Below are positions 1 through 6,372 of a stretch of 7,725 bases of DNA, in pieces (the stretch's first letter is position 1; each line of letters begins with the position of its first letter). Location: contig JAFAHH010000007.1 of NCBI GenBank assembly GCA_019237355.1, positions 1 through 7,725 of the forward strand. The letters are read 5' to 3'. The notes beneath the pieces are model-generated. The model did not search any database. It was not told the origin of the DNA and saw nothing but the letters and a program-made list of their open reading frames with translations. Source of the stretch: Acetobacteraceae bacterium (GTDB taxonomy: Bacteria; Pseudomonadota; Alphaproteobacteria; Acetobacterales; Acetobacteraceae). Both the position numbers and the translations under genes were made by a program.

Positions 1-25
1 ATAAGTCCTCTACATTGCATAGCAT

Positions 26-47
26 GACCACATTGTGCGCTGTGGTC
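26..47. repeat. Inverted repeat, 7-bp arms
   Basis: The arms GACCACA (26-32) and TGTGGTC (41-47) are perfectly complementary around an 8-base loop. No T-run follows on either strand, so it does not look like a standard intrinsic terminator. It could be an RNA hairpin at the 3' end of the trp-moaC transcript, a protein-binding site, or chance. Confidence 0.4.
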
Positions 48-71
48 GCGTGCGCAACATTGGCTGTTGCA

Positions 72-85
72 GTCCTAGATAGGAC
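72..85. repeat. 14-bp palindrome GTCCTA-GA-TAGGAC
   Basis: The 6-base arms are perfectly complementary around a 2-base centre. The compact symmetry fits an operator for a dimeric regulator better than a terminator. No gene start is visible next to it in the window, so its target, if any, is unknown. Confidence 0.35.
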
Positions 86-281
86 AGATCTTTGCTTGAC
101 GGTGGGATCGCCACAGAGCCGGAGCGCTCCCTGACTTGCCAGATCACTCCAACAGAGATGATAATTAGCGACGGCACTGTGACCGAGGGAATCCGGAGGC
201 TTTTTGTGAGGTCGCGCGCCATGGGAACCCGGTCACGCGTCCCCGGTACCGCAAGCGTTTCCAGTCGGGCGCGATCTGCTC

Positions 282-755
282 TCAAGCCTGCCTGAACACT
301 CCAGACTTGCCGCCCTCCTTGTGAACCACCCGAAGCCCCTCGATCCGCATCCCGCGATCCACAGCCTTACACATGTCATAAACCGTAAGCGCCGCGACCG
401 AAGCGGCCGTGAGCGCCTCCATCTCCACCCCCGTGCGCGCCGCGGTACGAACGGTAGCGGAAACCTCAACCGCACTTGCTGCTTCGTCTGGCACAAGCTC
501 GACTTGCACCGAAGATATCGGAAGCGGGTGGCAGAGCGGGATCAGATCGGCCGTCCGCTTCGCGGCCATGATTCCGGCCAGCCGGGCGACCGCGAGCACA
601 TCCCCCTTAGCGGCCTCACCACGCATAATCACGGCAAGGGTCTGAGGCTGCATGATCACGCGGGCTCGGGCTGTGGCAAGACGGCTGGTGACCGGCTTCT
701 CGGTCACATCGACCATCGCGGCGTTCCCCGCTGCGTCGAAATGCGTAAGGCTCAT
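282..755 (-). CDS. moaC: Cyclic pyranopterin monophosphate synthase MoaC
   Basis: MoaC converts the MoaA product 3',8-cyclo-7,8-dihydro-GTP into cyclic pyranopterin monophosphate, an early cytoplasmic step of molybdenum cofactor synthesis. The 157-residue length is normal for the family. Visible signatures are MVDVTEK (14-20), the KGDVLAVARLAGIMAAKRT block (50-68), LIPLCHPLP (71-79), GVEMEALTAAS (109-119), YDMCKA (126-131) and KSGVF near the end. Lys50 and Lys130 match the catalytic lysines of the family, and His76 and Asp127 lie in the conserved active-site blocks. The ATG at 755 was chosen because the protein then starts in the usual MoaC way and a strong ribosome-binding site lies 6 bases before it. 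The start overlaps the trpC stop by 4 bases (ATGA), so translation is probably coupled to trpC. It is the last recognisable gene of the operon; moeA does not follow. Confidence 0.96.
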   Translation of the reverse strand: MSLTHFDAAGNAAMVDVTEKPVTSRLATARARVIMQPQTLAVIMRGEAAKGDVLAVARLAGIMAAKRTADLIPLCHPLPISSVQVELVPDEAASAVEVSATVRTAARTGVEMEALTAASVAALTVYDMCKAVDRGMRIEGLRVVHKEGGKSGVFRQA

Positions 756-1567
756 GCCGCGCCCTCCTCCGGGGTCGATGAAAGCAATTGCCGCAGCGCT
801 TGCGCCACATCTGCCTGCCGCATCAGACTTTCGCCCACCAGAAAACACCGGGCGCCCGCCGAGGCCAGTCGCGCGATGTCGGCCGGGCTCCGGATACCGC
901 TTTCCGCGACCAGGATCCGGTCTTGCGGCACCATATGCGCCAGCCGCTCGCAAACATATAGATCCGTTCGCAATGTTTTTAGGTTCCGGTTATTGATGCC
1001 AATCAACCGGGCCGGGAGGCGAAGCGCACGTTCCAGTTCCGCTGCATCATGCACCTCGGCCAGCACATCCATTCCCAACTCGCGCGCCGCGGACTCTAGT
1101 TCGGCGGCCTCCGTATCGGCCAGCGCGGCCAGGATGAGCAGGATGCAATCGGCCCCGATGAGCCGACTCTCGTATATTTGCCACGGATCGAGGACAAAGT
1201 CTTTGCGCAATACCGGCAGCGCTGTCACCCGGCGCGCGGCCTGCAAATCGGCTGGCGCCCCCTGGAAATACGCCGCATCGGTCAACACCGAGAGGCACGT
1301 AGCGCCTCCCTCGTGATACGCCCGCGCCAGCCCGGCCGGGTCGAATTCGGGCCGGATCAGCCCGCCGGAGGGCGATGCTTTTTTGATTTCGGCAATCAGT
1401 CCGTAACGGCCCCGGGCAACCTGCCTTCCCAGGGCGGCAGCGAAGCCCCGCGGCGCGTCCCTTCCTTCCCGAATTGCACGCGCAAGGTCCGATAAACCGG
1501 CTTGGGACTTGCGCCGTGCGGTCTCAGCGCGGGTCGTCTCGCAAATCCGGGCCAGGACGTCTGCCAT
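752..1567 (-). CDS. trpC: Indole-3-glycerol-phosphate synthase TrpC
   Basis: TrpC closes the indole ring, turning carboxyphenylaminodeoxyribulose phosphate into indole-3-glycerol phosphate with loss of CO2 and water. It is cytoplasmic. The 271-residue product is a single (beta/alpha)8 barrel, not fused to TrpF. Visible catalytic blocks are EIKKASPS (Glu60, Lys62, Ser65), RKDF (Lys122, the general acid), AEVH (Glu171, the general base), INNRN (Asn192) and AESGI (Glu222, Ser223). GVGES-like phosphate binding is seen as LVGESLM (243-249). The ATG at 1567 is preferred over an in-frame candidate at 1624, because the longer start would overlap the end of trpD and the ATG has its own ribosome-binding site. 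It follows trpD after 19 bases and overlaps moaC by 4. No active-site residue appears to be missing. Confidence 0.97.
   Translation of the reverse strand: MADVLARICETTRAETARRKSQAGLSDLARAIREGRDAPRGFAAALGRQVARGRYGLIAEIKKASPSGGLIRPEFDPAGLARAYHEGGATCLSVLTDAAYFQGAPADLQAARRVTALPVLRKDFVLDPWQIYESRLIGADCILLILAALADTEAAELESAARELGMDVLAEVHDAAELERALRLPARLIGINNRNLKTLRTDLYVCERLAHMVPQDRILVAESGIRSPADIARLASAGARCFLVGESLMRQADVAQALRQLLSSTPEEGAA
762..770 (-). promoter_or_regulatory. Ribosome-binding site of moaC
   Basis: GGAGGAGGG on the minus strand ends 6 bases before the moaC ATG and lies inside the 3' end of trpC. It excludes the longer in-frame start at 953, which would run far back inside trpC. Confidence 0.8.
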
Positions 1568-1574
1568 AAGCCGG

Positions 1575-1582
1575 CCTTCCTT
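1575..1582 (-). promoter_or_regulatory. Ribosome-binding site of trpC
   Basis: AAGGAAGG on the minus strand lies 7 bases before the ATG at 1567, in the short trpD-trpC spacer. It decides the trpC start. Confidence 0.7.
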
Positions 1583-1586
1583 GAAC

Positions 1587-2612
1587 CTATGAATGGGAGG
1601 CGGTCTCGCGCCGAAGCAATTCAAGCGACCCTAGCGCGGCTCCTGAATCGATCGAACGGGCGGCCAACACGAGGCCCTCTTGCAGCTCATCAACCCGGCC
1701 TGCGACTGCTAACGCCGCCGCCGCGTTCAAAAGCACCGTGTCCCGGTACGGCCCCGCCGCTCCTTGCAGGAGGGCCAATAACGCCGCAGCATTCAGGGGC
1801 GCGTCACCGCCTCGGATCGCCTCGATACGCGCGCGCGGCAAGCCCAGCTCCTCGGGATCGATCACGAAGCTACGAATTTGCGCGTCCTGCCAGGCGACGA
1901 CCTGGTTGGGACCCGCGACGGTCAGCTCATCCAGACCCTGCCCATGCACCACCCAGGCGGCGGCGCTGCCGAGCCGCGCCAAAGCTTCGGCCATCGGCTT
2001 GGCCCAGGCCGGGCTGAAAGTACCAACAAGCTGGCGACGCACATTGGCCGGGTTGGCGAGCGGCCCAAGCAGGTTGAAAATCGTGCGCGTCCCAAGCTCA
2101 ACTCTAGGCCCGGCCGCGTGGCGCAAGGCCGCATGGTGCCGGGGCGCGAACAGAAAGGCGCACCCCGCCGCTCGCAGGATCGCCGGAAGGCGCTCGACCG
2201 GAACCTCGACATCGACCCCGAGGGCCGCCAGCACATCGGCCCCGCCCGCACGGGAGGAAAGCGCCCGATTGCCGTGTTTTGCCACCGGAACCCCTAGCCC
2301 AGCCAGAACAAACGTAACCGCCGTGGATACATTCAAGGTGCCCGCCCCGTCTCCGCCGGTGCCGCACACATCGACCGCATCCGGGGGCGCTTCGACGGCG
2401 ATCATGCGGGCCCGCATCGCCCGCACCGCGCCGGCCATCTCGGCTACCGTCTCGCCGCGGACACGCATCGCCATCAGCAGGCCAGCGATCTGCGCCGGCG
2501 TCGCTTCCCCCGCCATGATGATGCCGAACGCCTCTTCGGACTCAAGCTCGGAAAGGGTCTCGCCCTGCGCCAGGCGCGCCAGGACCGGCTTGAGATTCCC
2601 CGCCAACCGCAC
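1587..2612 (-). CDS. trpD: Anthranilate phosphoribosyltransferase TrpD
   Basis: TrpD transfers phosphoribose from PRPP to anthranilate, the second step of tryptophan synthesis. With the proposed start it has 341 residues, the normal length. Family motifs are VCGTGGDG (82-89, PRPP pyrophosphate binding), NVST (94-97), KHGNR (112-116), RTIFNLLGPLANP (176-188) and HGQGLDEL (223-230). The N-terminal helical part (about 5-75) and the glycosyltransferase part look complete. No ATG is well placed. GTG at 2612 gives a family-like N terminus and leaves 7 bases to the trpG stop. TTG at 2606 is also possible. The ATG at 2684 or TTG at 2729 would add unrelated residues read inside trpG. No good ribosome-binding site precedes the GTG, so translation is probably coupled to trpG. 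The identity is certain; the exact start is not. Confidence 0.95.
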   Translation of the reverse strand: MRLAGNLKPVLARLAQGETLSELESEEAFGIIMAGEATPAQIAGLLMAMRVRGETVAEMAGAVRAMRARMIAVEAPPDAVDVCGTGGDGAGTLNVSTAVTFVLAGLGVPVAKHGNRALSSRAGGADVLAALGVDVEVPVERLPAILRAAGCAFLFAPRHHAALRHAAGPRVELGTRTIFNLLGPLANPANVRRQLVGTFSPAWAKPMAEALARLGSAAAWVVHGQGLDELTVAGPNQVVAWQDAQIRSFVIDPEELGLPRARIEAIRGGDAPLNAAALLALLQGAAGPYRDTVLLNAAAALAVAGRVDELQEGLVLAARSIDSGAALGSLELLRRETASHS

Positions 2613-2619
2613 GACCGGC

Positions 2620-3216
2620 TCAGGCAGCCTGGGCCGGCTCGTTTCTGCCGCGGGCGATCCGAAGGAAATTCGCAAGCATCGCATGGCCGTGCTGGGTGGC
2701 GATGCTCTCGGGATGAAACTGCACGCCAAAGATGGGCAAGGCGCGATGGCGCAGCCCCATAATCAGCCCATCCTCGGTCCATGCGGTTACGGCCAGCACG
2801 CTGGGCAAGCTGGACCGCTCGACGACCAGGCTATGATACCGGGTCGCCTCGAATGCGTTTGGTAGACCTTCGAAGAGGTCGGTGCCTTGGTGATGGATGC
2901 GGCTCGTTTTGCCGTGCACCGGCACCGGCGCCCGCACGACTGCGCCGCCAAAGGCCTGCCCGATTGCCTGCTCACCCAAGCACACGCCCAAAACCGGCAC
3001 TCTCCCGGCCGAAGCCGTGATCAGATCGATGCATATCCCGGCCTCATTGGGGGTGCACGGACCCGGCGACAGCACAATCGCTTCCGGCCCCAGCGCCAGC
3101 GCCTCGGCGACCGTCAGAGTGTTGTTCCGCCGCACTTCGCACTGGGCTCCCAGATCGCCGAGGAAGTGCACGAGGTTGAAGGTGAAGCTGTCGTAATTGT
3201 CGATAACAAGGATCAT
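2620..3216 (-). CDS. trpG: Anthranilate synthase glutaminase subunit TrpG
   Basis: TrpG releases ammonia from glutamine and passes it to TrpE, which makes anthranilate from chorismate. It is a class I glutamine amidotransferase. The 198-residue protein starts ILVIDNYDSFTFNL and shows LSPGPCTPNEAG (49-60, oxyanion region), GVCLGEQ with nucleophile Cys79, HGK (101-103), RYHSL (126-130) and QFHPES with His168 and Glu170, so the Cys-His-Glu triad is complete. The usual family motif is GVCLGHQ; here the His after Gly81 is Glu82. The ATG at 3216 was chosen because the family starts there. A weak AGGA lies close before it, and ATG codons at 3243 and 3252 are alternatives. No trpE precedes it: the neighbouring genes upstream are unrelated. 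In some bacteria one TrpG also serves 4-aminobenzoate synthesis (PabA role); the window cannot tell. Confidence 0.95.
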   Translation of the reverse strand: MILVIDNYDSFTFNLVHFLGDLGAQCEVRRNNTLTVAEALALGPEAIVLSPGPCTPNEAGICIDLITASAGRVPVLGVCLGEQAIGQAFGGAVVRAPVPVHGKTSRIHHQGTDLFEGLPNAFEATRYHSLVVERSSLPSVLAVTAWTEDGLIMGLRHRALPIFGVQFHPESIATQHGHAMLANFLRIARGRNEPAQAA

Positions 3217-3496
3217 CGTCCTATTGTGGTTCACCAGGACCATTCGGGTCAATCACGGTGTCGGAGCCGGGCGGGAGCATGGGTTAGCGTATGCGCGCAT
3301 GGTTAAACGTGGGGTCACCCCGCACCTCTCTGGTCACCCTGGCAGATTGGGAATGCGCATTTGCACATCGTTCCTTACCACGTCTTTCCCCTTCCCGCGT
3401 TACGTAATCGGTCGGGGGCGGCAAGGACCGACAATTTGTACGCCTGACCCGCCGTTTTGGGACCGCCGGAACTCGCTGAGAACGAAAGACAGGCGC
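3217..3496. other. Spacer upstream of trpG, probable trp operon control region
   Basis: This 280-base gap separates the peptidoglycan-binding-domain gene from trpG, both on the minus strand. It should hold the trp operon promoter and 5' leader, but I cannot pick a convincing -35/-10 pair. A short minus-strand frame starting at the ATG near 3301 codes for about 15 residues without tryptophan, so there is no sign of a trp leader-peptide attenuator. The visible structure is a direct repeat at 3313-3339 and a TTACGTAA palindrome at 3400-3407. No clear terminator for the upstream gene was seen. Confidence 0.5.
3313..3339. repeat. Direct repeat of GGTCACCC, 19-base period
   Basis: GGTCACCC occurs at 3313-3320 and 3332-3339, separated by 11 bases. 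Each copy contains the near-palindrome GGTNACC. A spacing close to two DNA turns on the trpG side of the gap suggests a paired regulator site. The copies are short and could be chance. Confidence 0.35.
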
Positions 3497-4507
3497 CTAC
3501 AATGGCCCACCAGGCCGACCCAACTTGAGACTGATCCCAACCGTAAGCTGGCCACCGGCCTGAACTCTGCCGGTCTGCAGATCCAGGCTGGCGGCGAAGC
3601 CGGCCCCGAGTCCGATCGTCAATATATCTCCGGCGTCCAGCCCGAGATTCACTGGAAAGAGGCTTAGGCTGAGCGTCGGATGGGGATCGCCTGGTCCGGA
3701 AAACTGCGGACCGAGTTGGGCATACGGTTGCCAGAAGTGGAACTGGCCGAGCGTGCCGAAGCGATCCACATCCGTTAAGGTGATGAAAGGATTGAACGTC
3801 CAAGGGCTACCCGTGCTCGAGGAGGCGGTGATCGGCATCCCGATTTGGACCCCAAGCTGGGCCTCCTGGTGCGGGCCATCGTCCCGGCCTCGGCGATAGA
3901 TAGTTTGCATCGTGAGCGTAAACACGCTCTCCGGTCGCCGGTCACCGAAATTAAATGTGGATTGCCCCCCAGGTTGCAGCTCGATGTGGTCGTACTGAAA
4001 GCCGAAGGGACGCGAAGGATGAGTTCCAGGGAGAGGCGGGATGGATAGGTTCCAGTCCGGCACGACCGGAGCAGGAATGGGCTGCGGCAAACGGGGCAAC
4101 CACAACGGCTGAAACGCCAAGCCCGCAAGTCTGCTCCGGAACGTGCCGTCGAGCGGCGCCGATGCGCCCCCAGGCATCTGCAGCTGCAGGCCGCCCGGCA
4201 ACAAGCGCGGGGGTTGAATGGCCGGGCCGAAGCGTGGCGGCTCCGGCATCCGCAGCCGCATCCCGAAAACCCCAACCGTCGCCACACCTATTGGAAAAAT
4301 TGAGGCGCGCGTGCGCCGCCCCACGATTCCATCGGCCTTCAGCCCGTGCTTGGTCTGATACTCGCGCACGGCCGCATCCGTGCGCGGCCCGAACACGCCG
4401 TCTTCGGAGAGACGCGGCCGAACCCCGCCATCTCGCGTATTGAGACCTTGTTGCAGAGCCTTAACATCGGCCCCCCTCATGCCTGTCTTGAGATCGCGCA
4501 GAGCCAT
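3497..4507 (-). CDS. Peptidoglycan-binding-domain protein with beta-rich C-terminal part
   Basis: I recognise only the N-terminal domain of this 336-residue product. Residues about 3-70 match the PG_binding_1 fold: LKTGMRGADVKALQQGLN, then EDGVFGPRTDAAVREYQ, then GLKADGIVGRRT. Residues about 85-165 are proline-rich and low in complexity. Residues about 168-332 show alternating hydrophobic/polar strands, many aromatic residues and glycines, ending in LTVGISLKLG, which resembles a small beta-barrel or beta-sandwich. No signal peptide or membrane helix is visible. The ATG at 4507 has a well-placed GAGGG. An upstream ATG at 4583-4585, which overlaps the stop of the preceding gene (TGATG), would add 26 residues and is the alternative. 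It is probably cotranscribed with the membrane protein gene before it. Its role is unknown; binding to cell wall is inferred from the domain alone. Confidence 0.8.
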   Translation of the reverse strand: MALRDLKTGMRGADVKALQQGLNTRDGGVRPRLSEDGVFGPRTDAAVREYQTKHGLKADGIVGRRTRASIFPIGVATVGVFGMRLRMPEPPRFGPAIQPPRLLPGGLQLQMPGGASAPLDGTFRSRLAGLAFQPLWLPRLPQPIPAPVVPDWNLSIPPLPGTHPSRPFGFQYDHIELQPGGQSTFNFGDRRPESVFTLTMQTIYRRGRDDGPHQEAQLGVQIGMPITASSSTGSPWTFNPFITLTDVDRFGTLGQFHFWQPYAQLGPQFSGPGDPHPTLSLSLFPVNLGLDAGDILTIGLGAGFAASLDLQTGRVQAGGQLTVGISLKLGRPGGPL

Positions 4508-4513
4508 CTTTTT

Positions 4514-4518
4514 CCCTC
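4514..4518 (-). promoter_or_regulatory. Ribosome-binding site of the peptidoglycan-binding-domain gene
   Basis: GAGGG on the minus strand lies 6 bases before the ATG at 4507, followed by an A-rich spacer. This favours the 4507 start over the coupled start at 4585, which lacks an equally good site. Confidence 0.65.
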
Positions 4519-4584
4519 GTACGTGGACCACCGTAGACAACGGGTGTGGCGGCGCAGAATGACTGTCTGGATAAACTGCATTCA

Positions 4585-5772
4585 TCACCCAGCATTCTTC
4601 GCGGCGGGACCGGGCTGAGCCGAGTTTCCGATTTTGTCGGCGGCCGAGCGCAGCAGCCGGTCGAGCGTGCCGAACACGATGTCACTGGCAAACCCGACTA
4701 GTAGCGCCACGGCGCCCAAGGTCAGAGTAAAGCCCTGCAACGAGACGGTGTCACCGTTGGTCCAGACGACCCCGGCCAGCCCGCCCATCATCCCGCCGAG
4801 TAAGACCCGCACTAAGGCGATATGGCCGTCACGCGATTCCAGCGTCCAGGTGCAGATCCGGTCGTCGATCACCCGAAGCAAGCTTATGTTCGCGCCGACA
4901 AAACCAAGCAGTAGCGGAATGATGAAACCGGTCAGCGCGGACATGGCGATTGCAGTACGCAATTCGGTCGTCTGCCACTGCTCCCGGCTCGGAATCGCGT
5001 CCTGTTCAGGGGGAAGGTATTCGCGCCGGAACCAGTCGAGGGGAGACAGCCGGGTCAAGCGTTCGGCTTCGGCGTTCCAGTTCCGGATCGCAACATAGTC
5101 AAGACCCTGCTTAACCAGCACGTCTTTCATCTGGTTGCAAAGCGCAATTTCCTGAATGTTATGTGGGGCATGTTCCGGGGGTGTCTCCCCATCCTGTCGG
5201 CACCATAGCTCCGCTGGGGCGCCGCCGTTCGCCTGCCCGCCCGCCCGCAGGTCATTGGCGGCCGTGACGAGTTCCAGGAACTTGTCATGATGCGCCTGCA
5301 GATTTTGCACGTTTCGCCGGCCTTCATCGACGAAGATCAGCAGCATCACGGCTAAGACGAAAGCGATGATCCCGATCGCATTGGCGGCGTAGTTGAGCCA
5401 GCGAACCCACCACGCGTCCCGCTGCACGCCAGGCGCAAGCGCTCCCATGTCGGAGCATTTCAAATAAGCGCAGGTGAGCCGGATCGAATTGACGTTGGCT
5501 GGCGCCACGCATGCGGTCAAGGCGTCCACCGCCTCATAGAGGCCTTGCAGCTTGGCCGGGTCAGCCGCGATATCGGCAGGTCTCGCGGCGAGCAGACCAG
5601 CATAGCCGGAGATCGCCTCCGGTTGCGGCATGCGCACCGAGCGATCCCGTCTCCGGGCCGCATGCCGCATCAGCAGCCGCAAGTCGCTTTGGAGCATCTC
5701 CACCTCCGCGACCATGCATGGGGTAGCGCTGGTCGCCGGGGGTTCCGTGGGGTTCACGACCATGGCGTCCAT
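4585..5772 (-). CDS. Four-helix inner-membrane protein of unknown function
   Basis: I cannot name this 395-residue protein. Likely membrane helices are at about 128-148, 273-293, 320-338 and 346-366. Residues 1-127 form a soluble N-terminal region with many Arg in 39-47 and three Cys (89, 101, 106). Residues 149-272 form a large hydrophilic loop with Cys191 and Cys212. The positive-inside rule suggests that the N terminus and tail face the cytoplasm and this loop faces the periplasm. The C-terminal half has PLLLGFVGANISLLR (286-300) and LVGFASDIVFGTLDRLL (358-374). From memory, this pattern (Pro-Leu-Leu-x-Gly near a helix, then Gly-Phe/Tyr and Phe-x-x-Leu-Asp-Arg-Leu after the last helix) recurs in uncharacterised proteobacterial membrane proteins. 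The ATG at 5772 has a strong ribosome-binding site. It precedes the peptidoglycan-binding-domain gene, so the pair may act across the envelope. Confidence 0.85.
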   Translation of the reverse strand: MDAMVVNPTEPPATSATPCMVAEVEMLQSDLRLLMRHAARRRDRSVRMPQPEAISGYAGLLAARPADIAADPAKLQGLYEAVDALTACVAPANVNSIRLTCAYLKCSDMGALAPGVQRDAWWVRWLNYAANAIGIIAFVLAVMLLIFVDEGRRNVQNLQAHHDKFLELVTAANDLRAGGQANGGAPAELWCRQDGETPPEHAPHNIQEIALCNQMKDVLVKQGLDYVAIRNWNAEAERLTRLSPLDWFRREYLPPEQDAIPSREQWQTTELRTAIAMSALTGFIIPLLLGFVGANISLLRVIDDRICTWTLESRDGHIALVRVLLGGMMGGLAGVVWTNGDTVSLQGFTLTLGAVALLVGFASDIVFGTLDRLLRSAADKIGNSAQPGPAAKNAG

Positions 5773-5776
5773 GGCG

Positions 5777-5786
5777 CCTCCTCCTC
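5777..5786 (-). promoter_or_regulatory. Ribosome-binding site of the membrane protein gene
   Basis: GAGGAGGAGG on the minus strand ends 4 bases before the ATG at 5772. It supports this start over the in-frame ATG at 5763. Confidence 0.75.
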
Positions 5787-5832
5787 AAGATCCCTCTGCG
5801 CAAACAAGTAGCGCCGGAGGAGCGCGAACCCA

Positions 5833-5848
5833 TGTGAGGTGCGTCACA
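5833..5848. promoter_or_regulatory. CRP-type palindrome TGTGA-N6-TCACA
   Basis: TGTGA (5833-5837) and TCACA (5844-5848) are perfect inverted half-sites around the 6 bases GGTGCG. This is the core consensus bound by CRP-family regulators. The centre lies about 68 bases before the membrane protein ATG and about 540 before the SBP56 ATG, so the membrane protein operon is the likely target. No strong -10 box is obvious between the site and the gene. The identification rests on the consensus alone. Confidence 0.55.
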
Positions 5849-6236
5849 CTCTTATGGAAAAAGATGAGGCGCCGCGGGTTTCACGGCCATTGGCATCCGG
5901 CGTTTCCGGCGCTTTGAAGCAGGTGATGCCTGGCCGGTGGTTGGGACCGCGGTCCCTTCCGTCATGGCGGACCATTGTGCATGAAATCGCAGGCAACCTT
6001 CATTCGCACCAGGAATCACCTGCGGGCGTTGCAGCAGACTCTCTCCAGCGTCCCTGATATGCCAGAAGCCGGTACTATTTCGTTTTTTATGGCCCACCCT
6101 TACCATTAGTCCCGAAGCGGGTTTATCCCAGACTCATGCCAAGACGAGCGCCCTGGACGTGCTCACGCGCTCGATCAGGCAGGGCGAGATGTTGAGTCTC
6201 GTTCCTGCACAAACCAGGTCTGCAGGCCTTAGCCAA

Positions 6237-6248
6237 TGCACGCGTGCA
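6237..6248. repeat. Perfect 12-bp palindrome TGCACGCGTGCA
   Basis: This self-complementary site is centred about 138 bases upstream of the SBP56 ATG. It may be an operator for the SBP56 gene. GC-rich DNA makes such palindromes more frequent, so chance is possible. Confidence 0.4.
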
Positions 6249-6267
6249 CCACGATCGCTGACGAATG

Positions 6268-6279
6268 CCGTGAACACGG
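6268..6279. repeat. 12-bp inverted repeat CCGTG-AA-CACGG
   Basis: The 5-base arms are perfect around two bases. Its centre is 31 bases (about three DNA turns) from the palindrome at 6237-6248. Both would therefore face the same side of the helix. The arm sequences differ from those of the first palindrome, which weakens the case for one regulator binding both. Confidence 0.35.
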
Positions 6280-6367
6280 GCTGCCAACGTGCATCTGCTG
6301 CTCGGCTAATATTTCCTTATGGACTCCGCATAATTGAGTGGTACACTGTGATTCGCACTAACGGAAC

Positions 6368-6372
6368 GGAAG
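6368..6372 (+). promoter_or_regulatory. Ribosome-binding site of the SBP56 gene
   Basis: GGAAG lies 8 bases before the ATG at 6381 and supports that start over the in-frame ATG at 6189. Confidence 0.55.

Larger units (their letters stand above)
1..281. other. Stretch downstream of moaC with no recognised gene
   Basis: This stretch follows the moaC stop codon. In alphaproteobacteria moeA often follows moaC, but no MoeA-like, LexA-like or other recognisable protein can be read here in any frame. The longest minus-strand frame (10-285) would need a TTG start overlapping the moaC stop. It encodes about 91 residues with one short hydrophobic patch and no family I know. A plus-strand frame (92-295) also needs TTG. 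Two inverted repeats (26-47 and 72-85) are the only clear structure. I see no stem followed by a T-run on the minus strand, so no classical terminator for the trp/moa operon is visible. Confidence 0.5.

Noticed and set aside
10..285. Minus-strand frame of 91 codons whose TTG overlaps the moaC stop
   Set aside because: The overlap hints at coupling, but the product matches no family, has irregular composition and ends without domain structure. Not called as a gene.
321..1316. Plus-strand frame of 331 codons opposite moaC and trpC
   Set aside because: It is antisense to two clear enzymes, is rich in Arg and Ser with no known domain, and is typical of open antisense frames in GC-rich DNA.
2613..2729. 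Longer N terminus for TrpD starting inside trpG
   Set aside because: The added residues are the shifted reading of the trpG 3' end and do not resemble TrpD. Family length is reached from the GTG at 2612.
1738..2865. Plus-strand frame of 375 codons opposite trpD and trpG
   Set aside because: It is antisense to conserved genes, of low complexity (Ala, Ser, Arg, Pro) and without a recognisable motif.
3197..3667. Plus-strand frame across the trpG upstream gap
   Set aside because: Both ends overlap real genes in antisense, and the product has no recognisable feature.
6074..6092. T-run resembling an intrinsic terminator
   Set aside because: No stable GC-rich stem precedes the T-run on the plus strand, and no gene ends near it.
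5839..6106. Small opposed frames in the divergent spacer (plus 5839-6057, minus 5852-6106)
   Set aside because: They overlap each other, have no good ribosome-binding site and no recognisable similarity. The spacer looks non-coding.
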